From: CALDTK01 sp965213735
Lineage (GTDB): Bacteria > Bacteroidota > Bacteroidia > Chitinophagales > Saprospiraceae
Length of the DNA stretch: 64,000 nucleotides
Assembly: GCA_965213735.1 (NCBI GenBank)
Contig: CBDCAB010000005.1
Location: forward strand, 2,046,001 to 2,110,000
Direction: 5' to 3'
Shown here: positions 1-8,768 of the stretch, in pieces
Numbering within the stretch: the first letter of the stretch is position 1
Layout: each line of letters starts with the position of its first letter
The notes under the pieces: model-generated
Told to the model about the DNA's origin: nothing
Seen by the model: only the letters and a program-made list of their open reading frames with translations
The model's database searches: none
Made by a program: the position numbers and the translations under genes

Positions 1-1
1 T

Positions 2-1780
2 TCTTACCTCCCGCTTGCTAAGCGTGGCCCAGAACTTGGTGAACATCTCGACCGTTGGATTAGGCTTCCTGACCAGCAGGTCGATACAACCAATCACTAT
101 GATCCACTCCGAAATGGTCAGCATACAAGAAAATTCTATGAGGGTACCCAGGCCATCTTTACGCCTCCCGACGCTAATGGGGATACGCGTTTTTGGTTCG
201 CAACAAATGGTATCCATACCTGGGACTCTACTATGCGACGGGTTACGCGGTATCCTCCAGCCCCTCTTCATGCAATAGCTCCCCCTTCTCCTATGGATAG
301 TGAAGGAACCCAAGGCCATCAACGTTCGCTCATGCTGCCCGTGCGGGATACACCAGGAGTATTTCGGCATATTATTGCCGGATATCGAGATAGAACTAAT
401 TTACGAAGCTCCGGAATCATTGGTTCTTCTGATCGGCTTTACAACTACCGTGTAGATGCAAATTATGATGCTTCGCTGCCTGAACCACAAAATGGTGATG
501 CGGGCCCAGGGCCTCATCTGCGATACTCACCTGATCCCATTGATCCGCAAGCCTACATGCGCGCGGTTGCTTGGGAGGGTGATGAATTACCCTACGACAC
601 CTCTCGCGTAGCCGCTATTCATGGCGAATTGCCGACGCTGTCAAGGATGATTGCTATTGCCCATGGCAACGGGCGCGACTGGTGGATCTTTGCTCTTGGA
701 GGCCAATCTGCTCCAAGAGCTGTGGCCCTCTTCTTATTGGCAAATGGAGAGCTTTCTCTTCAATCGACTAATCCTGAAGGCATACCATTTAATCCTGCGT
801 GGCATCATTATTTTCATTCTGGAATGAACTTGGAAATCAGCCATAAGGCTGACAATATTGCATTACATGCAATTTCTGAAACAGAAGCTCAATCATCTGT
901 ATTTTCTGATTATACGCGAGGAGGTATAGCATTGTGGGATTTTGACCGCTGTACCGGAGACATTTCTGAGGCTACCTACGTCGATGTGCAATATAGACTT
1001 ACTGGATTAGACACACTGCAGTTTGATAGAGATCCTGAGATTGATGGAGGGAACGGAATTGCTTTTAGTCCCTCTGATCGATATCTTTACTACTCTGAAA
1101 GGAGCTATTTGGCTCGTTATGATCTAGAAGCTGTCGATCTACTGGCAAGTGAAGAGTTGGTCTGGATGCCCGATAGTCTCGTCAGCATTTGCTATGGTCC
1201 TGGGTACTATGTCAGCTTTAGCAATCTGCTTCGGCTTACCACTACACATACACCAGATCCTATCATGCTTTCGTATGGCGGCGGCAGTTGCCGCTTGGTT
1301 CCTGCTTTTGACAACTTAGATGCTCCAAATGTTGAAGATATCAATGGCGGCTGGGATGCCTTTGGTACGCCTTGCCTCAACGGAAATGCCTTCGTCAGCA
1401 CGCGCTACCAAATTTATGATCTATCCGACTCCCCATGTGATACTTTGGGTATAGATGGGCCTACTGAAGGATGGTACGATCCCGATTATGTTGTCAGCAC
1501 AACTGAAGAGTCGTCAACTCCTCAATCAGCCGGTATCCTGAGGGTATATCCTTCTCCTACCGCTATAGGGGCCAACTATTTCGTGGACCTTCCCTCGCCC
1601 CACGCTTCTGGACACATCGCTGTATTCGACCAAGCCGGGCGGCGAATATTACATCAACCGGTCTCAGGCTCGCAGCGTACGGTGGCTTTAAGTGCAACTT
1701 CCTTGCGCAGTGGGCTCTATGTCATTTCGTTTACAAGCCGCAAAGGCCTCTGGACGGGGAGGCTGCTGGTAGTTGATTGA
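2..1780 (+). CDS. Secreted protein with T9SS C-terminal sorting domain, 5' end outside window
   Basis: The reading frame is open from base 2, so the gene starts upstream of the window; the ATG at 233 is internal to it. About 590 residues are visible. The body is rich in Trp, Tyr, Asp and Gly and contains phrases such as WWIFALGG and YLYYSERSYLARYDLE, which look like beta-propeller blades, though I cannot name the family. The last ~80 residues (from ILRVYPSPTAIGANYFVDL to GRLLVVD) have the layout of a type A T9SS sorting domain: a YPxP start, VFDQAGRRIL, LRSGLYVISF and a final short strand. Such domains direct export through the PorU/PorV system encoded at 35-40 kb and are then removed. The product is probably cell-surface or extracellular. 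The function of the body is unknown. Confidence 0.8.
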   Translation, partial: SYLPLAKRGPELGEHLDRWIRLPDQQVDTTNHYDPLRNGQHTRKFYEGTQAIFTPPDANGDTRFWFATNGIHTWDSTMRRVTRYPPAPLHAIAPPSPMDSEGTQGHQRSLMLPVRDTPGVFRHIIAGYRDRTNLRSSGIIGSSDRLYNYRVDANYDASLPEPQNGDAGPGPHLRYSPDPIDPQAYMRAVAWEGDELPYDTSRVAAIHGELPTLSRMIAIAHGNGRDWWIFALGGQSAPRAVALFLLANGELSLQSTNPEGIPFNPAWHHYFHSGMNLEISHKADNIALHAISETEAQSSVFSDYTRGGIALWDFDRCTGDISEATYVDVQYRLTGLDTLQFDRDPEIDGGNGIAFSPSDRYLYYSERSYLARYDLEAVDLLASEELVWMPDSLVSICYGPGYYVSFSNLLRLTTTHTPDPIMLSYGGGSCRLVPAFDNLDAPNVEDINGGWDAFGTPCLNGNAFVSTRYQIYDLSDSPCDTLGIDGPTEGWYDPDYVVSTTEESSTPQSAGILRVYPSPTAIGANYFVDLPSPHASGHIAVFDQAGRRILHQPVSGSQRTVALSATSLRSGLYVISFTSRKGLWTGRLLVVD

Positions 1781-2089
1781 GCCGCTGAATAACGCGTGAG
1801 GGTAGTACATGGAAACATCAATCCCGTTGCCTAAACGACCGATTGATTCAGCTGGCCCTTTGGTGCCATTGCACTGGTAAGGAATATACTCGGCGGTCAA
1901 CAGCGTTACGGTTCCAGCCCCACTTGAAACAAAACCGTACCCTTTGACAACGACGCCGCCCGTGGCTATGACAACACTCCGCAAGACTTGTGCGATAGCC
2001 GCATAGCATAGTGACTGCGGAATTGAAAGGGCCCTTTGGGAGGATCTAGGTCTAAGCGCAAGCATGGAGTCGTGTTAAAACAGTGGCTT
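1781..2089. other. Convergent intergenic region, no convincing gene
   Basis: This stretch separates the T9SS cargo gene from the leftward PDZ/TM gene. A minus-strand frame from 2065 runs through it and 93 bp into the antisense of the sorting domain, encoding about 125 residues (GGVVVKGYGFVSSGAG, AEYIPYQCNGTKGP). It starts 25 bp after the PDZ gene stop, but I recognise no family and its end depends on antisense to a real gene. I see no clear terminator hairpin. Confidence 0.35.
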
Positions 2090-3949
2090 CTAACTTGGCG
2101 CATGTGCGCGAAGTTCCTGCCGCAGGAGCTGTATTGCAGCATGCAAATCGCTAAATGCACCCGCCAGTGCTTCAGCTTCTACGCGGCGATAGCGCACAAC
2201 CTGCAGTGCCCGCCCAATACAAGCGGCCACACTAGCAAGCGCTTCCAAATCGTCGAGACCATATCCCGAGCCATCAGGTCGTGCTCCAACGAGCAGCCAA
2301 CCTTGCAAGGCCACCTCGCCATCGGGCTTCTCTGACTTGAGGGCTACCCGCACAGGAAAATACGGGTCTTTAGACATACGCCAAACACTCGATCGCCACG
2401 GCTTACGTCGCGTCGCCGTCAGCTCGGGTGGTGTGGCAAGGCCTACCTGATCGGCCCATGCTACAACACGGGAGTCGTCCACTTTTTTGCTGGCAAGAAC
2501 TTGCCAACCATCAGCACTTGGCACAACAACGGCCAGAAAGGAAGCATGCACTGCCGGTCCGACGCGCTTAATGACAGCCGTGGCTAGATCAGTGGCTGAG
2601 GCGGTTTCGCGTAGATGATTAATAAGCACAGGCAGACCCGCCTTCAACTCATTCAGCTTATGCATAAATCGACGCTCAGACCAGGTAGTAAGGCGTTGCT
2701 GTAAAGGAATAAGCAATACCGCCGCTACAGTAGAAGCTATACCAAGCGCATACGGGCCACTCGCGCCAAAGAGCGAACGAAATACCGCAGTGCCGCCTGC
2801 AATTACCGCTGTTAAGAGCAATGTTAAGCCCGCTGTCACGGCAGAGCGAGACCAAGCAGCCTCGACATCCCAAAGCCGGTACTTCAGCAAAGAAATTACT
2901 ATGGCTAGAGGAAAGGCCGTCCACGCTAAGTTTAGTAGTCCCGAAACAAATAGCTGTGTAATCGCTAACGTCGAACCCGCAGTATAAGGAACCGCAGTAA
3001 CTAGTATTCGCTGCAGCACCATTGCCGATCCAGCAAATATTATTGCCCAAAGAATCCACCTCGTCTGCTGTTTCTGAATGGGTGTCGACACACTTTTGTA
3101 TCTCCAACGGGTATACACGATAGCGGCTACGATGGTCAGTACATATAGGGGGACGAACAAGCTCGCAGATGCTCCCAATAAACTTGCTACCGACATGCCA
3201 ACCGCCAAACCAATGATTGCATAACCCCACTTGGAGGCTGGCCGGCCGGTTGGGAAGAAGATAACAAATATCGTCATGCCGATATAGATAATCGGGTTGT
3301 ACAGCTCGTACCCAAATGGCATTGTACCTAATCGCGCAACTAAACCCGTCATAAACAGGAGCAAAAAACCCTGGGCTAAAAGTGCAGCCGCCCCTATGAG
3401 TGCAAGGCGACTTCTAGGCTTACGCAACAACAGCATCAAAGCAGCTACTAAGAAACTAAATGACGTAATAAACAACACCACGTGATGGTACCATCCCGTA
3501 GCGCTGCGGCTTATAGGAACACTGAAAAAGTGCTGAACTCTATCAGAAGACCTCACGACAGTTGCAGCAACCGTATCTTGTTGCGCAGTGACCATAGTAA
3601 TATCGACAGTTGCTCCATAAGGTCCGCGGAGTAGATCGACGATTTTAAAATAGGGCGTTTCATCATTAATATCCTCTCCATTAATTCTAACAATTTGCCC
3701 TTTCGGTAGCCCAGCACGATCACCAACCGAGCCCTCAAAAAATGATGTTGGATAGATGGGCAGATACGACTTTATCATCCCAAGTGCCTCAAAGGTTGGA
3801 GCAGCCACTGTTAGCAAGCGAAAGGTGGGTAAGACTCCACGCGCACTGTTGAAAATACCCACCGAAATAATCGCAGCAATTAGGCCCCACATGGCATAAA
3901 GACGCCAGCCAGATAGCAGTTTTTCTGTTGTCTCTTCTGAGGAATTCAT
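2090..3949 (-). CDS. PDZ-domain multi-pass membrane protein with GAF-like tail and no kinase domain
   Basis: The protein has 619 residues from the chosen start (MNSSEETTEK); an ATG 27 codons upstream adds a poorly hydrophobic, unlikely leader. Order: one TM segment (~20-40), a PDZ-like domain (~70-140, GDRAGLPKGQIVRINGEDI), about seven further TM segments (~155-420), then a cytosolic region (~440-600) resembling the GAF-type sensor part of histidine kinases, ending in a helical tail (FSDLHAAIQLLRQEL). The FFPTGRPASKWGY stretch between TM segments is like the membrane module of some two-component sensors. No HisKA or HATPase motif (no HExxN or GxGLGL) follows, so this is a sensor-like protein that cannot itself be a histidine kinase. 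It may have lost its kinase part or act through a partner. No obvious operon partner is present; the thioesterase lies upstream on the same strand, more than 300 bp away. Confidence 0.75.
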   Translation of the reverse strand: MNSSEETTEKLLSGWRLYAMWGLIAAIISVGIFNSARGVLPTFRLLTVAAPTFEALGMIKSYLPIYPTSFFEGSVGDRAGLPKGQIVRINGEDINDETPYFKIVDLLRGPYGATVDITMVTAQQDTVAATVVRSSDRVQHFFSVPISRSATGWYHHVVLFITSFSFLVAALMLLLRKPRSRLALIGAAALLAQGFLLLFMTGLVARLGTMPFGYELYNPIIYIGMTIFVIFFPTGRPASKWGYAIIGLAVGMSVASLLGASASLFVPLYVLTIVAAIVYTRWRYKSVSTPIQKQQTRWILWAIIFAGSAMVLQRILVTAVPYTAGSTLAITQLFVSGLLNLAWTAFPLAIVISLLKYRLWDVEAAWSRSAVTAGLTLLLTAVIAGGTAVFRSLFGASGPYALGIASTVAAVLLIPLQQRLTTWSERRFMHKLNELKAGLPVLINHLRETASATDLATAVIKRVGPAVHASFLAVVVPSADGWQVLASKKVDDSRVVAWADQVGLATPPELTATRRKPWRSSVWRMSKDPYFPVRVALKSEKPDGEVALQGWLLVGARPDGSGYGLDDLEALASVAACIGRALQVVRYRRVEAEALAGAFSDLHAAIQLLRQELRAHAPS

Positions 3950-4086
3950 AGCTCGAGTAAGCGGTAATGCACTGATCTTGACATTGGAAATATACACTTT
4001 CACGCGCAGAGACTGCTTCGCATCGGTCAACCTCTCGTATTAAGCAGCTGGTATGCCCTTAACTACTCTCTAGTTCTAGCAGGAGT

Positions 4087-4154
4087 TACCCGCCGGACCT
4101 GATACCGAGCTTATTCCTGCTACGCGAGTGATTTCCGGTCAGGTCCGTCGGGTA
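4087..4154. repeat. Inverted-repeat element, copy 1
   Basis: TACCCGCCGGACCTGA at 4087-4102 is mirrored by TCAGGTCCGTCGGGTA at 4139-4154 (one mismatch in 16), with a 36-nt spacer. A second element with the same arms lies at 59509-59582. It sits between two leftward genes and could fold as a hairpin in their RNA. No T-tract follows on either strand, so it is not a standard terminator. Confidence 0.65.
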
Positions 4155-4164
4155 CCTCATCGCG

Positions 4165-4340
4165 TCACCCCGCGCCGCAGCCAAAAAGCACCGTAGGCCA
4201 GGGCGCACTCGCCGGAGCGAGTCGAACGGGCCTCCACGACGCAGGCCCAGCGCCGCAGGCTAGGACCGCCGGAGGCTTTTCAGCGCCGCAGGCCTTCCTC
4301 CCCGCCGGAGGCTGTTTCAGCGCCGCAGGCCATCCCCACC
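4165..4340. repeat. GC-rich short-repeat cluster overlapping the thioesterase 3' end
   Basis: CAGCGCCGCAGGC occurs at 4248-4260, 4281-4293 and 4318-4330, and CGCCGGAGGCT at 4267-4277 and 4303-4313, so two short units alternate with a 33-37 bp period. Looser relatives continue to about 4165. The stop codon of the thioesterase (4280-4282) lies inside the cluster, so its last ~17 codons (ACGAETASGGEEGLRR) are repeat-encoded. Confidence 0.8.
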
Positions 4341-5074
4341 ACCGCCACCGTCCCATCCTCCTTCACAAGGCTAAAGTGTTGACCTTGCCGGCATACATCG
4401 GCGCGTTCGCCTTCCAGGAGCTCATGGAGGTAGGTGACTTGCAGTCTGAAATTACCAGCTTTTAGCTCAGGCAGCTGCGCATAGGCCGCATCGAGCATCC
4501 ACCGCACGCTCACCACATTATTAAGGTGGCCATTAAAGTCGCAGTCGTTAAATCCCACGGTATGAGCATGTAGAACTTCTGCTTCAGCCTCAGCACTCAG
4601 CCGTGCCACCCGTTCCACCTCGGATTGGATGGGGCTCACAATTTTGCTCAGTTGCCGCTTCAGGTCATCCGGCATCGTGGCGCCCTTTCGCGTTTCCAAG
4701 TCAATGAGCACCCACATACTTTGGCCCACTACAGCTCGGCTTTCGCCAAAACTAGCCACATAGTCCCGGTAAACGAGCGGTCCGCCATAGCGAGCTACAG
4801 ACGTATCGACCGCGAATTCGGCGCCACCAGGTATAGTTTTGCGGAAGCGTAAATCAAGCGCTACTAAGGCCCACGCTAAACCTCTCGACTGGAGATCTGC
4901 ATAGCCGAACCCGTGGTAGCCTGCGTGCTCCTGAGCCACATCATGGAGGTAACGCAGCGCAGCAGGCACCGTCAACCCATCGCTTGGCCCAACGTCATAG
5001 GATCGAACCACACACGTGCGCGAGAAAGTCGCGTCGCCTGTAGGGGCTAGGGTAGAGCTAGAGGAGTGAGTCAA
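4280..5074 (-). CDS. Acyl-ACP thioesterase (hotdog fold, FatA/FatB-like family)
   Basis: The 264 residues show two hotdog repeats. The first has ALRYLHDVAQEHAGYHGFGY (~40-60) and WALVALDLRF. The second has the signature VGFNDCDFNGHLNNVVSVRW (~175-195), whose Asp, Asn and His residues correspond to the active-site region of acyl-[acyl carrier protein] thioesterases. The enzyme hydrolyses acyl-ACP to free fatty acid in the cytoplasm and so affects fatty-acid chain release. The length is normal for bacterial members (~240-260 aa). The last residues are encoded by a GC-rich repeat and are probably an acquired tail. It is divergent from the str operon. An exact copy of the interspersed 14-mer lies at 4739-4752, coding FGES here. 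Confidence 0.88.
   Translation of the reverse strand: MTHSSSSTLAPTGDATFSRTCVVRSYDVGPSDGLTVPAALRYLHDVAQEHAGYHGFGYADLQSRGLAWALVALDLRFRKTIPGGAEFAVDTSVARYGGPLVYRDYVASFGESRAVVGQSMWVLIDLETRKGATMPDDLKRQLSKIVSPIQSEVERVARLSAEAEAEVLHAHTVGFNDCDFNGHLNNVVSVRWMLDAAYAQLPELKAGNFRLQVTYLHELLEGERADVCRQGQHFSLVKEDGTVAVVGMACGAETASGGEEGLRR
4739..4752 (+). repeat. Interspersed 14-mer GCTTTCGCCAAAAC, exact copy
   Basis: Lies inside the thioesterase gene; on that gene's strand it reads as codons for F-G-E-S. Confidence 0.75.
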
Positions 5075-5152
5075 CTGGTGTAACAGTATATAAGGTGTCG
5101 GTCAGCGCCAAAAGACGTTAATTGTCTTCACAAATCGAGAAGCAAATAAGTC

Positions 5153-5183
5153 TTTGCATATGCTGGGGAAAAGTCTACCTTTG
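5153..5183 (+). promoter_or_regulatory. Promoter of the str/ribosomal superoperon
   Basis: TTTG at 5153-5156 and TACCTTTG at 5176-5183 are separated by exactly 19 nt. This matches the Bacteroidota housekeeping promoter (-33 TTTG, -7 TAnnTTTG). Transcription should begin near 5188-5190, giving a ~65-nt leader before rpsL. The leader holds a small hairpin (CCGTC 5201-5205 with GACGG 5211-5215) and a run of Ts immediately before the ATG. The promoter excludes an rpsL start at 5122. Confidence 0.8.
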
Positions 5184-5253
5184 CGTTCGCTTTCGAAAAT
5201 CCGTCCGGGAGACGGGGCTAAAGAAGCGAATAAACTGGACAACGAACGTTTTT

Positions 5254-5628
5254 ATGCCAACGATCAATCAGCTGGTGCGCAAGGGGCGCAAAAAGATCGT
5301 CGAGAAAAGTAAATCTCGCGCTCTGGAGAGTTGCCCCCAGCGTCGTGGTGTCTGCACCCGTGTGTATACCACTACGCCTAAGAAGCCGAACTCGGCGCTG
5401 CGCAAGGTTGCTAAGGTGCGCCTCACCAACCAGAAGGAGATCATCGCCTATATCCCAGGCGAAGGTCACAACCTTCAGGAACACTCCATCGTGCTGGTGC
5501 GCGGAGGTCGTATCAAAGACCTGCCCGGTGTGCGCTACACCATCGTGCGTGGTGCCCTCGATACCGCTGGTGTATCCGATCGCCGCAACTCTCGTTCGCG
5601 CTACGGTGCCAAAAAACCTAAGTCCTAA
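5254..5628 (+). CDS. rpsL: 30S ribosomal protein S12
   Basis: The protein has 124 residues and starts MPTINQLVRKGRK, the universal S12 N-terminus. The in-frame ATG at 5122 lies upstream of the promoter and is rejected. Conserved decoding-centre segments are present (TPKKPNSALRKVAKVRL, GEGHNLQEHSIVLVRGG, IKDLPGVRYTIVRGALD). The lysines of PKKPNSA and of the segment before LPGVRY, where streptomycin resistance usually arises, are wild type. S12 forms part of the decoding site of the small subunit. First gene of the str operon, 43 bp before rpsG. Confidence 0.98.
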   Translation: MPTINQLVRKGRKKIVEKSKSRALESCPQRRGVCTRVYTTTPKKPNSALRKVAKVRLTNQKEIIAYIPGEGHNLQEHSIVLVRGGRIKDLPGVRYTIVRGALDTAGVSDRRNSRSRYGAKKPKS

Positions 5629-5671
5629 GCTCGAGTTCCGCTAGCTCAACGCCACACGCTAAGAACAAGCC

Positions 5672-6145
5672 ATGAGAAAAAGAAAGCCCAAAATCCGGAT
5701 TCTGCAGCCCGACGCACGCTACGCCGACCCCACGGTGACGCAGTTCGTCAATATGCTGATGTACAGCGGTAAAAAATCAACCGCTTTCCGCATCTTCTAC
5801 GAAGCGATGGACATCGTCAAAGAGAAGTACGACGGCGAAGAGTCCGAGCACGAGGTTTGGGAAAGAGCCCTTAAAAACGTCATGCCTGGTGTCGAGGTGC
5901 GCAGCCGCCGCGTTGGTGGATCAACCTTTCAAATTCCAACTGAAATTCGCGCCAAGCGCAAGGTTTCGATCGGTATGAAGTGGCTCATCACCTTCGCACG
6001 TAAGCGTGCTGGCAAAGGCATGCCCGACAAGCTCGCCAACGAAATCCTCGCCGCAGCAAAAGGTGAAGGTGCAGCCGTAAAGCGTCGTGAAGAAACTCAC
6101 CGCATGGCTGAATCCAACCGCGCATTCTCCCACTTCCGCATCTGA
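5672..6145 (+). CDS. rpsG: 30S ribosomal protein S7
   Basis: The protein has 157 residues (MRKRKPKIRILQPDARYADPTV), with the typical S7 core NMLMYSGKKSTAF, VRSRRVGGSTFQIPTEIR and KGMPDKLANEI, and ends HRMAESNRAFSHFR. It binds the 3' major domain of 16S rRNA and contacts tRNA in the E site. Length is standard. Lies between rpsL and fusA. Confidence 0.98.
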   Translation: MRKRKPKIRILQPDARYADPTVTQFVNMLMYSGKKSTAFRIFYEAMDIVKEKYDGEESEHEVWERALKNVMPGVEVRSRRVGGSTFQIPTEIRAKRKVSIGMKWLITFARKRAGKGMPDKLANEILAAAKGEGAAVKRREETHRMAESNRAFSHFRI

Positions 6146-6183
6146 TTTAATCCCCCTAAAACCGGCATCCCAAGAACAGTATC

Positions 6184-8319
6184 ATGGCCAAGGATCTAAC
6201 CTACACCCGCAACATCGGGATCGCAGCACACGTCGACGCAGGTAAAACAACCACCACCGAGCGCGTGCTGTATTATACCGGCATTAGCCACAAGATCGGA
6301 GAGGTGCACGATGGTGCGGCCACGATGGATTGGATGAAGCAGGAGCAAGAGCGCGGTATTACCATCACCTCCGCCGCCACCAAAACCAAGTGGAAGTGGA
6401 AAGAAGAAGAGTATGCCGTCAACATCATCGATACCCCAGGTCACGTTGACTTTACTGTTGAAGTCAACCGCTCGCTGCGTGTACTCGATGGCCTCGTGTT
6501 CCTTTTCTGCGCTTCCTCAGGTGTAGAACCCCAATCTGAAACCAACTGGCGCCTCGCCGACGGCTACAAAGTGCCACGCATCGGCTTCGTCAATAAGATG
6601 GACCGACAGGGAGCAGACTTCTTTTCTGTAGTCAAGCAAGTCAAAGATCGCCTCGGTTCAGAAGCTATCCCGCTGCAGGTTCCTATCGGAGTTGAAGAAA
6701 CTTTTATCGGTGTAGTCGATCTCATCACGGGTAAAGCTATCCAGTGGAATGAGGACGATATGGGCATGACCTTTAAGGAGATCGACATGCCAGCTGATCT
6801 TGCAGGAACAGTCGCTGAATGGCGCGAAAAGCTGCTCGAAGCTGTCGCCGAGTACGACGACAGCCTCATGGAGAAGTACTTCGAAGACCCCAACTCTATC
6901 TCGCCAGACGAGATGCGCAAGGCGGTTCGAGGTGCGGTGATGGACATGAAGTTCGTCCCCATGATGTGCGGCTCAGCCTTCAAGAATAAAGGTGTGCAAG
7001 CGGTACTCGATGCCGTGTGTGCTTACCTGCCGAGTCCACTTGATCGTGAAAAGGTTACCGGCATCAACCCTGATACCGAAGAAGAAACTTCCCGCAAGCC
7101 GAGCAACGACGAACCGTTTGCTGCCCTTGCGTTTAAAATTGCGACCGACCCATACGTGGGTCGCCTGGCCTTCATGCGCGTCTACTCCGGCGTACTCGAT
7201 GCAGGTAGCTACGTGCTCAACAACCGTTCGGGTAATAAGGAGCGCATCAGCCGCATCTACCAGATGCACGCCAATAAGCAGAATGCTATCGACAAAGTCG
7301 AGGCTGGCGATATCGCTGCTGCTGTAGGCTTTAAGGATATTCGTACCGGCGATACGCTGAGTGCACTCGATGCACCGATCGTGCTCGAATCAATGGTGTT
7401 CCCCGATCCCGTGATCGGTGTGGCCATTGAGCCGAAGTCGCAAAAAGACCTCGATAAATTGGGTATGGCTCTGGCCAAACTCGCTGAGGAAGATCCGACT
7501 TTCCGCGTCAAGTATGACGAGGATACTAACCAGACCGTGGTAAGCGGAATGGGTGAGCTCCACCTGGAGATCATCGTTGATCGTCTCAAGGAAGAATTCA
7601 AGCTCGAGGTCAATCAAGGTGCTCCACAAGTCAACTATAAGGAGGCACTCCAAACGGAGGTAGAGCACCGCGAGCGGCTCAAGAAGCAGTCCGGTGGTTC
7701 TGGTCTGTTCGCCGATATGCAGTTCCGCCTCGGACCTGCAGATGAGGAGTTCCTCGAGTCTGAGGATTACAAGTCAGGCAAAACTCGCCTCCAGTTTATC
7801 TGGAAGGTAGTGGGTGGTGCCATCGACAAGAACTACATCAAGCCAATCACCGACGGCTTCAAGGCGATGATGGACAACGGCGTACTTGCCGGCTACTCCA
7901 TCGACTCCATGAAAGTTGAAGTGTTTGACGGATCGATGCACTCGGTTGACTCTAAGCCGATTGCTTTCGAGCTCTGCGCTAAGGAAGGTTTTAAAGCTGC
8001 TGCGCATAAGGCCAATCCTGTTTTGCTCGAGCCGATTATGGCCCTCGAAGTCATCACACCAGAAGACTACGTTGGTGCTGTTATTGGCGACCTTAACCGT
8101 CGTCGCGGTTTGCCGAAAGGCCAAGAGCCACGCCCCGGTGGAGCAGTCAAGATTGATGCTGAAGTACCTCTTTCAGAGATGTTCGGCTACGTCACCGACT
8201 TGCGCACCAACACATCGGGTCGCGCAACCTCAACCATGACATTCTCACACTACGCTCCAGCCCCATCGGGTGTAGCGAAAGATGTAATTGCCGCTGCAAC
8301 CGGCACAGTAAACGCATAA
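6184..8319 (+). CDS. fusA: Translation elongation factor G
   Basis: The protein has 711 residues. GTPase motifs: AHVDAGKT (15-22), RGITI (57-61), DTPGH (83-87), NKMD (137-140). Domain II to V features follow, including GMGELHLEIIVDRLKEEF and, near the C-terminus, PLSEMFGYVTDLRTNTSGRA. EF-G drives translocation of tRNA and mRNA after peptide-bond formation. It sits in the str operon between rpsG and rpsJ. There is no tuf gene after it, unlike the Escherichia coli arrangement. Confidence 0.98.
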   Translation: MAKDLTYTRNIGIAAHVDAGKTTTTERVLYYTGISHKIGEVHDGAATMDWMKQEQERGITITSAATKTKWKWKEEEYAVNIIDTPGHVDFTVEVNRSLRVLDGLVFLFCASSGVEPQSETNWRLADGYKVPRIGFVNKMDRQGADFFSVVKQVKDRLGSEAIPLQVPIGVEETFIGVVDLITGKAIQWNEDDMGMTFKEIDMPADLAGTVAEWREKLLEAVAEYDDSLMEKYFEDPNSISPDEMRKAVRGAVMDMKFVPMMCGSAFKNKGVQAVLDAVCAYLPSPLDREKVTGINPDTEEETSRKPSNDEPFAALAFKIATDPYVGRLAFMRVYSGVLDAGSYVLNNRSGNKERISRIYQMHANKQNAIDKVEAGDIAAAVGFKDIRTGDTLSALDAPIVLESMVFPDPVIGVAIEPKSQKDLDKLGMALAKLAEEDPTFRVKYDEDTNQTVVSGMGELHLEIIVDRLKEEFKLEVNQGAPQVNYKEALQTEVEHRERLKKQSGGSGLFADMQFRLGPADEEFLESEDYKSGKTRLQFIWKVVGGAIDKNYIKPITDGFKAMMDNGVLAGYSIDSMKVEVFDGSMHSVDSKPIAFELCAKEGFKAAAHKANPVLLEPIMALEVITPEDYVGAVIGDLNRRRGLPKGQEPRPGGAVKIDAEVPLSEMFGYVTDLRTNTSGRATSTMTFSHYAPAPSGVAKDVIAAATGTVNA

Positions 8320-8341
8320 CTCAACCCTCAATCCGAGAGGC

Positions 8342-8650
8342 ATGAATCAGAAGATTCGCATCAAACTCCGTTCATACGACCACAGCCTGGTCGATAAATC
8401 AACGGAGAAGATCGTCAAGACGGTCCGCAATTCTGGCGCCGTAGTGACTGGTCCGATTCCGCTGCCCACGGAGAAGAACATCTTCACCGTGTTGCGGTCT
8501 CCCCACGTCTACAAAAAAGGTCGTGAGCAGTTTCAGCTGCGCACCCACAAGCGTCTTATCGAAATTTACACCCCGACGCCCAAGACTGTCGACGCCCTGT
8601 CGAAGCTCGAGCTGCCTAGTGGTGTAGATATTCAAGTGAAGCTGACATAA
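8342..8650 (+). CDS. rpsJ: 30S ribosomal protein S10
   Basis: The protein has 102 residues (MNQKIRIKLRSYDHSLVDKS), with PLPTEKNIFTVLRSPHVYKKGREQF and THKRLIEIY, and normal length. S10 belongs to the head of the small subunit and also acts in NusB-linked antitermination. It follows fusA by 22 bp, so str and S10 operons are joined. Confidence 0.98.
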   Translation: MNQKIRIKLRSYDHSLVDKSTEKIVKTVRNSGAVVTGPIPLPTEKNIFTVLRSPHVYKKGREQFQLRTHKRLIEIYTPTPKTVDALSKLELPSGVDIQVKLT

Positions 8651-8674
8651 ATCCCTGATGGCCTACACCTGTAG

Positions 8675-8688
8675 GCTTTCGCCAAAAC
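8675..8688 (+). repeat. Interspersed 14-mer GCTTTCGCCAAAAC, exact copy (intergenic)
   Basis: Lies in the 118-bp gap between rpsJ and rplC, the only sizeable gap in this part of the superoperon, so its conservation cannot be due to a protein motif. Confidence 0.75.
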
Positions 8689-8768
8689 CAGTGACTCGTT
8701 CCTCACCACAGGGACTCACCGAGCGTCCCGCTCCGAATCTTTCGAGATGGGCGTAAAATCTAGCAATC

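Noticed and set aside
15..278. Short plus-strand frame at the left edge
   Set aside because: It overlaps the open T9SS cargo frame in another phase and has no recognisable product.
1688..2065. Minus-strand frame downstream of the PDZ gene
   Set aside because: Its 3' quarter is antisense to the sorting domain and no family is recognised. Kept only as a low-confidence note in the intergenic entry.
5122..5253. N-terminal extension of rpsL from an ATG at 5122
   Set aside because: The str promoter lies downstream of that ATG and S12 always starts at MPTINQL.
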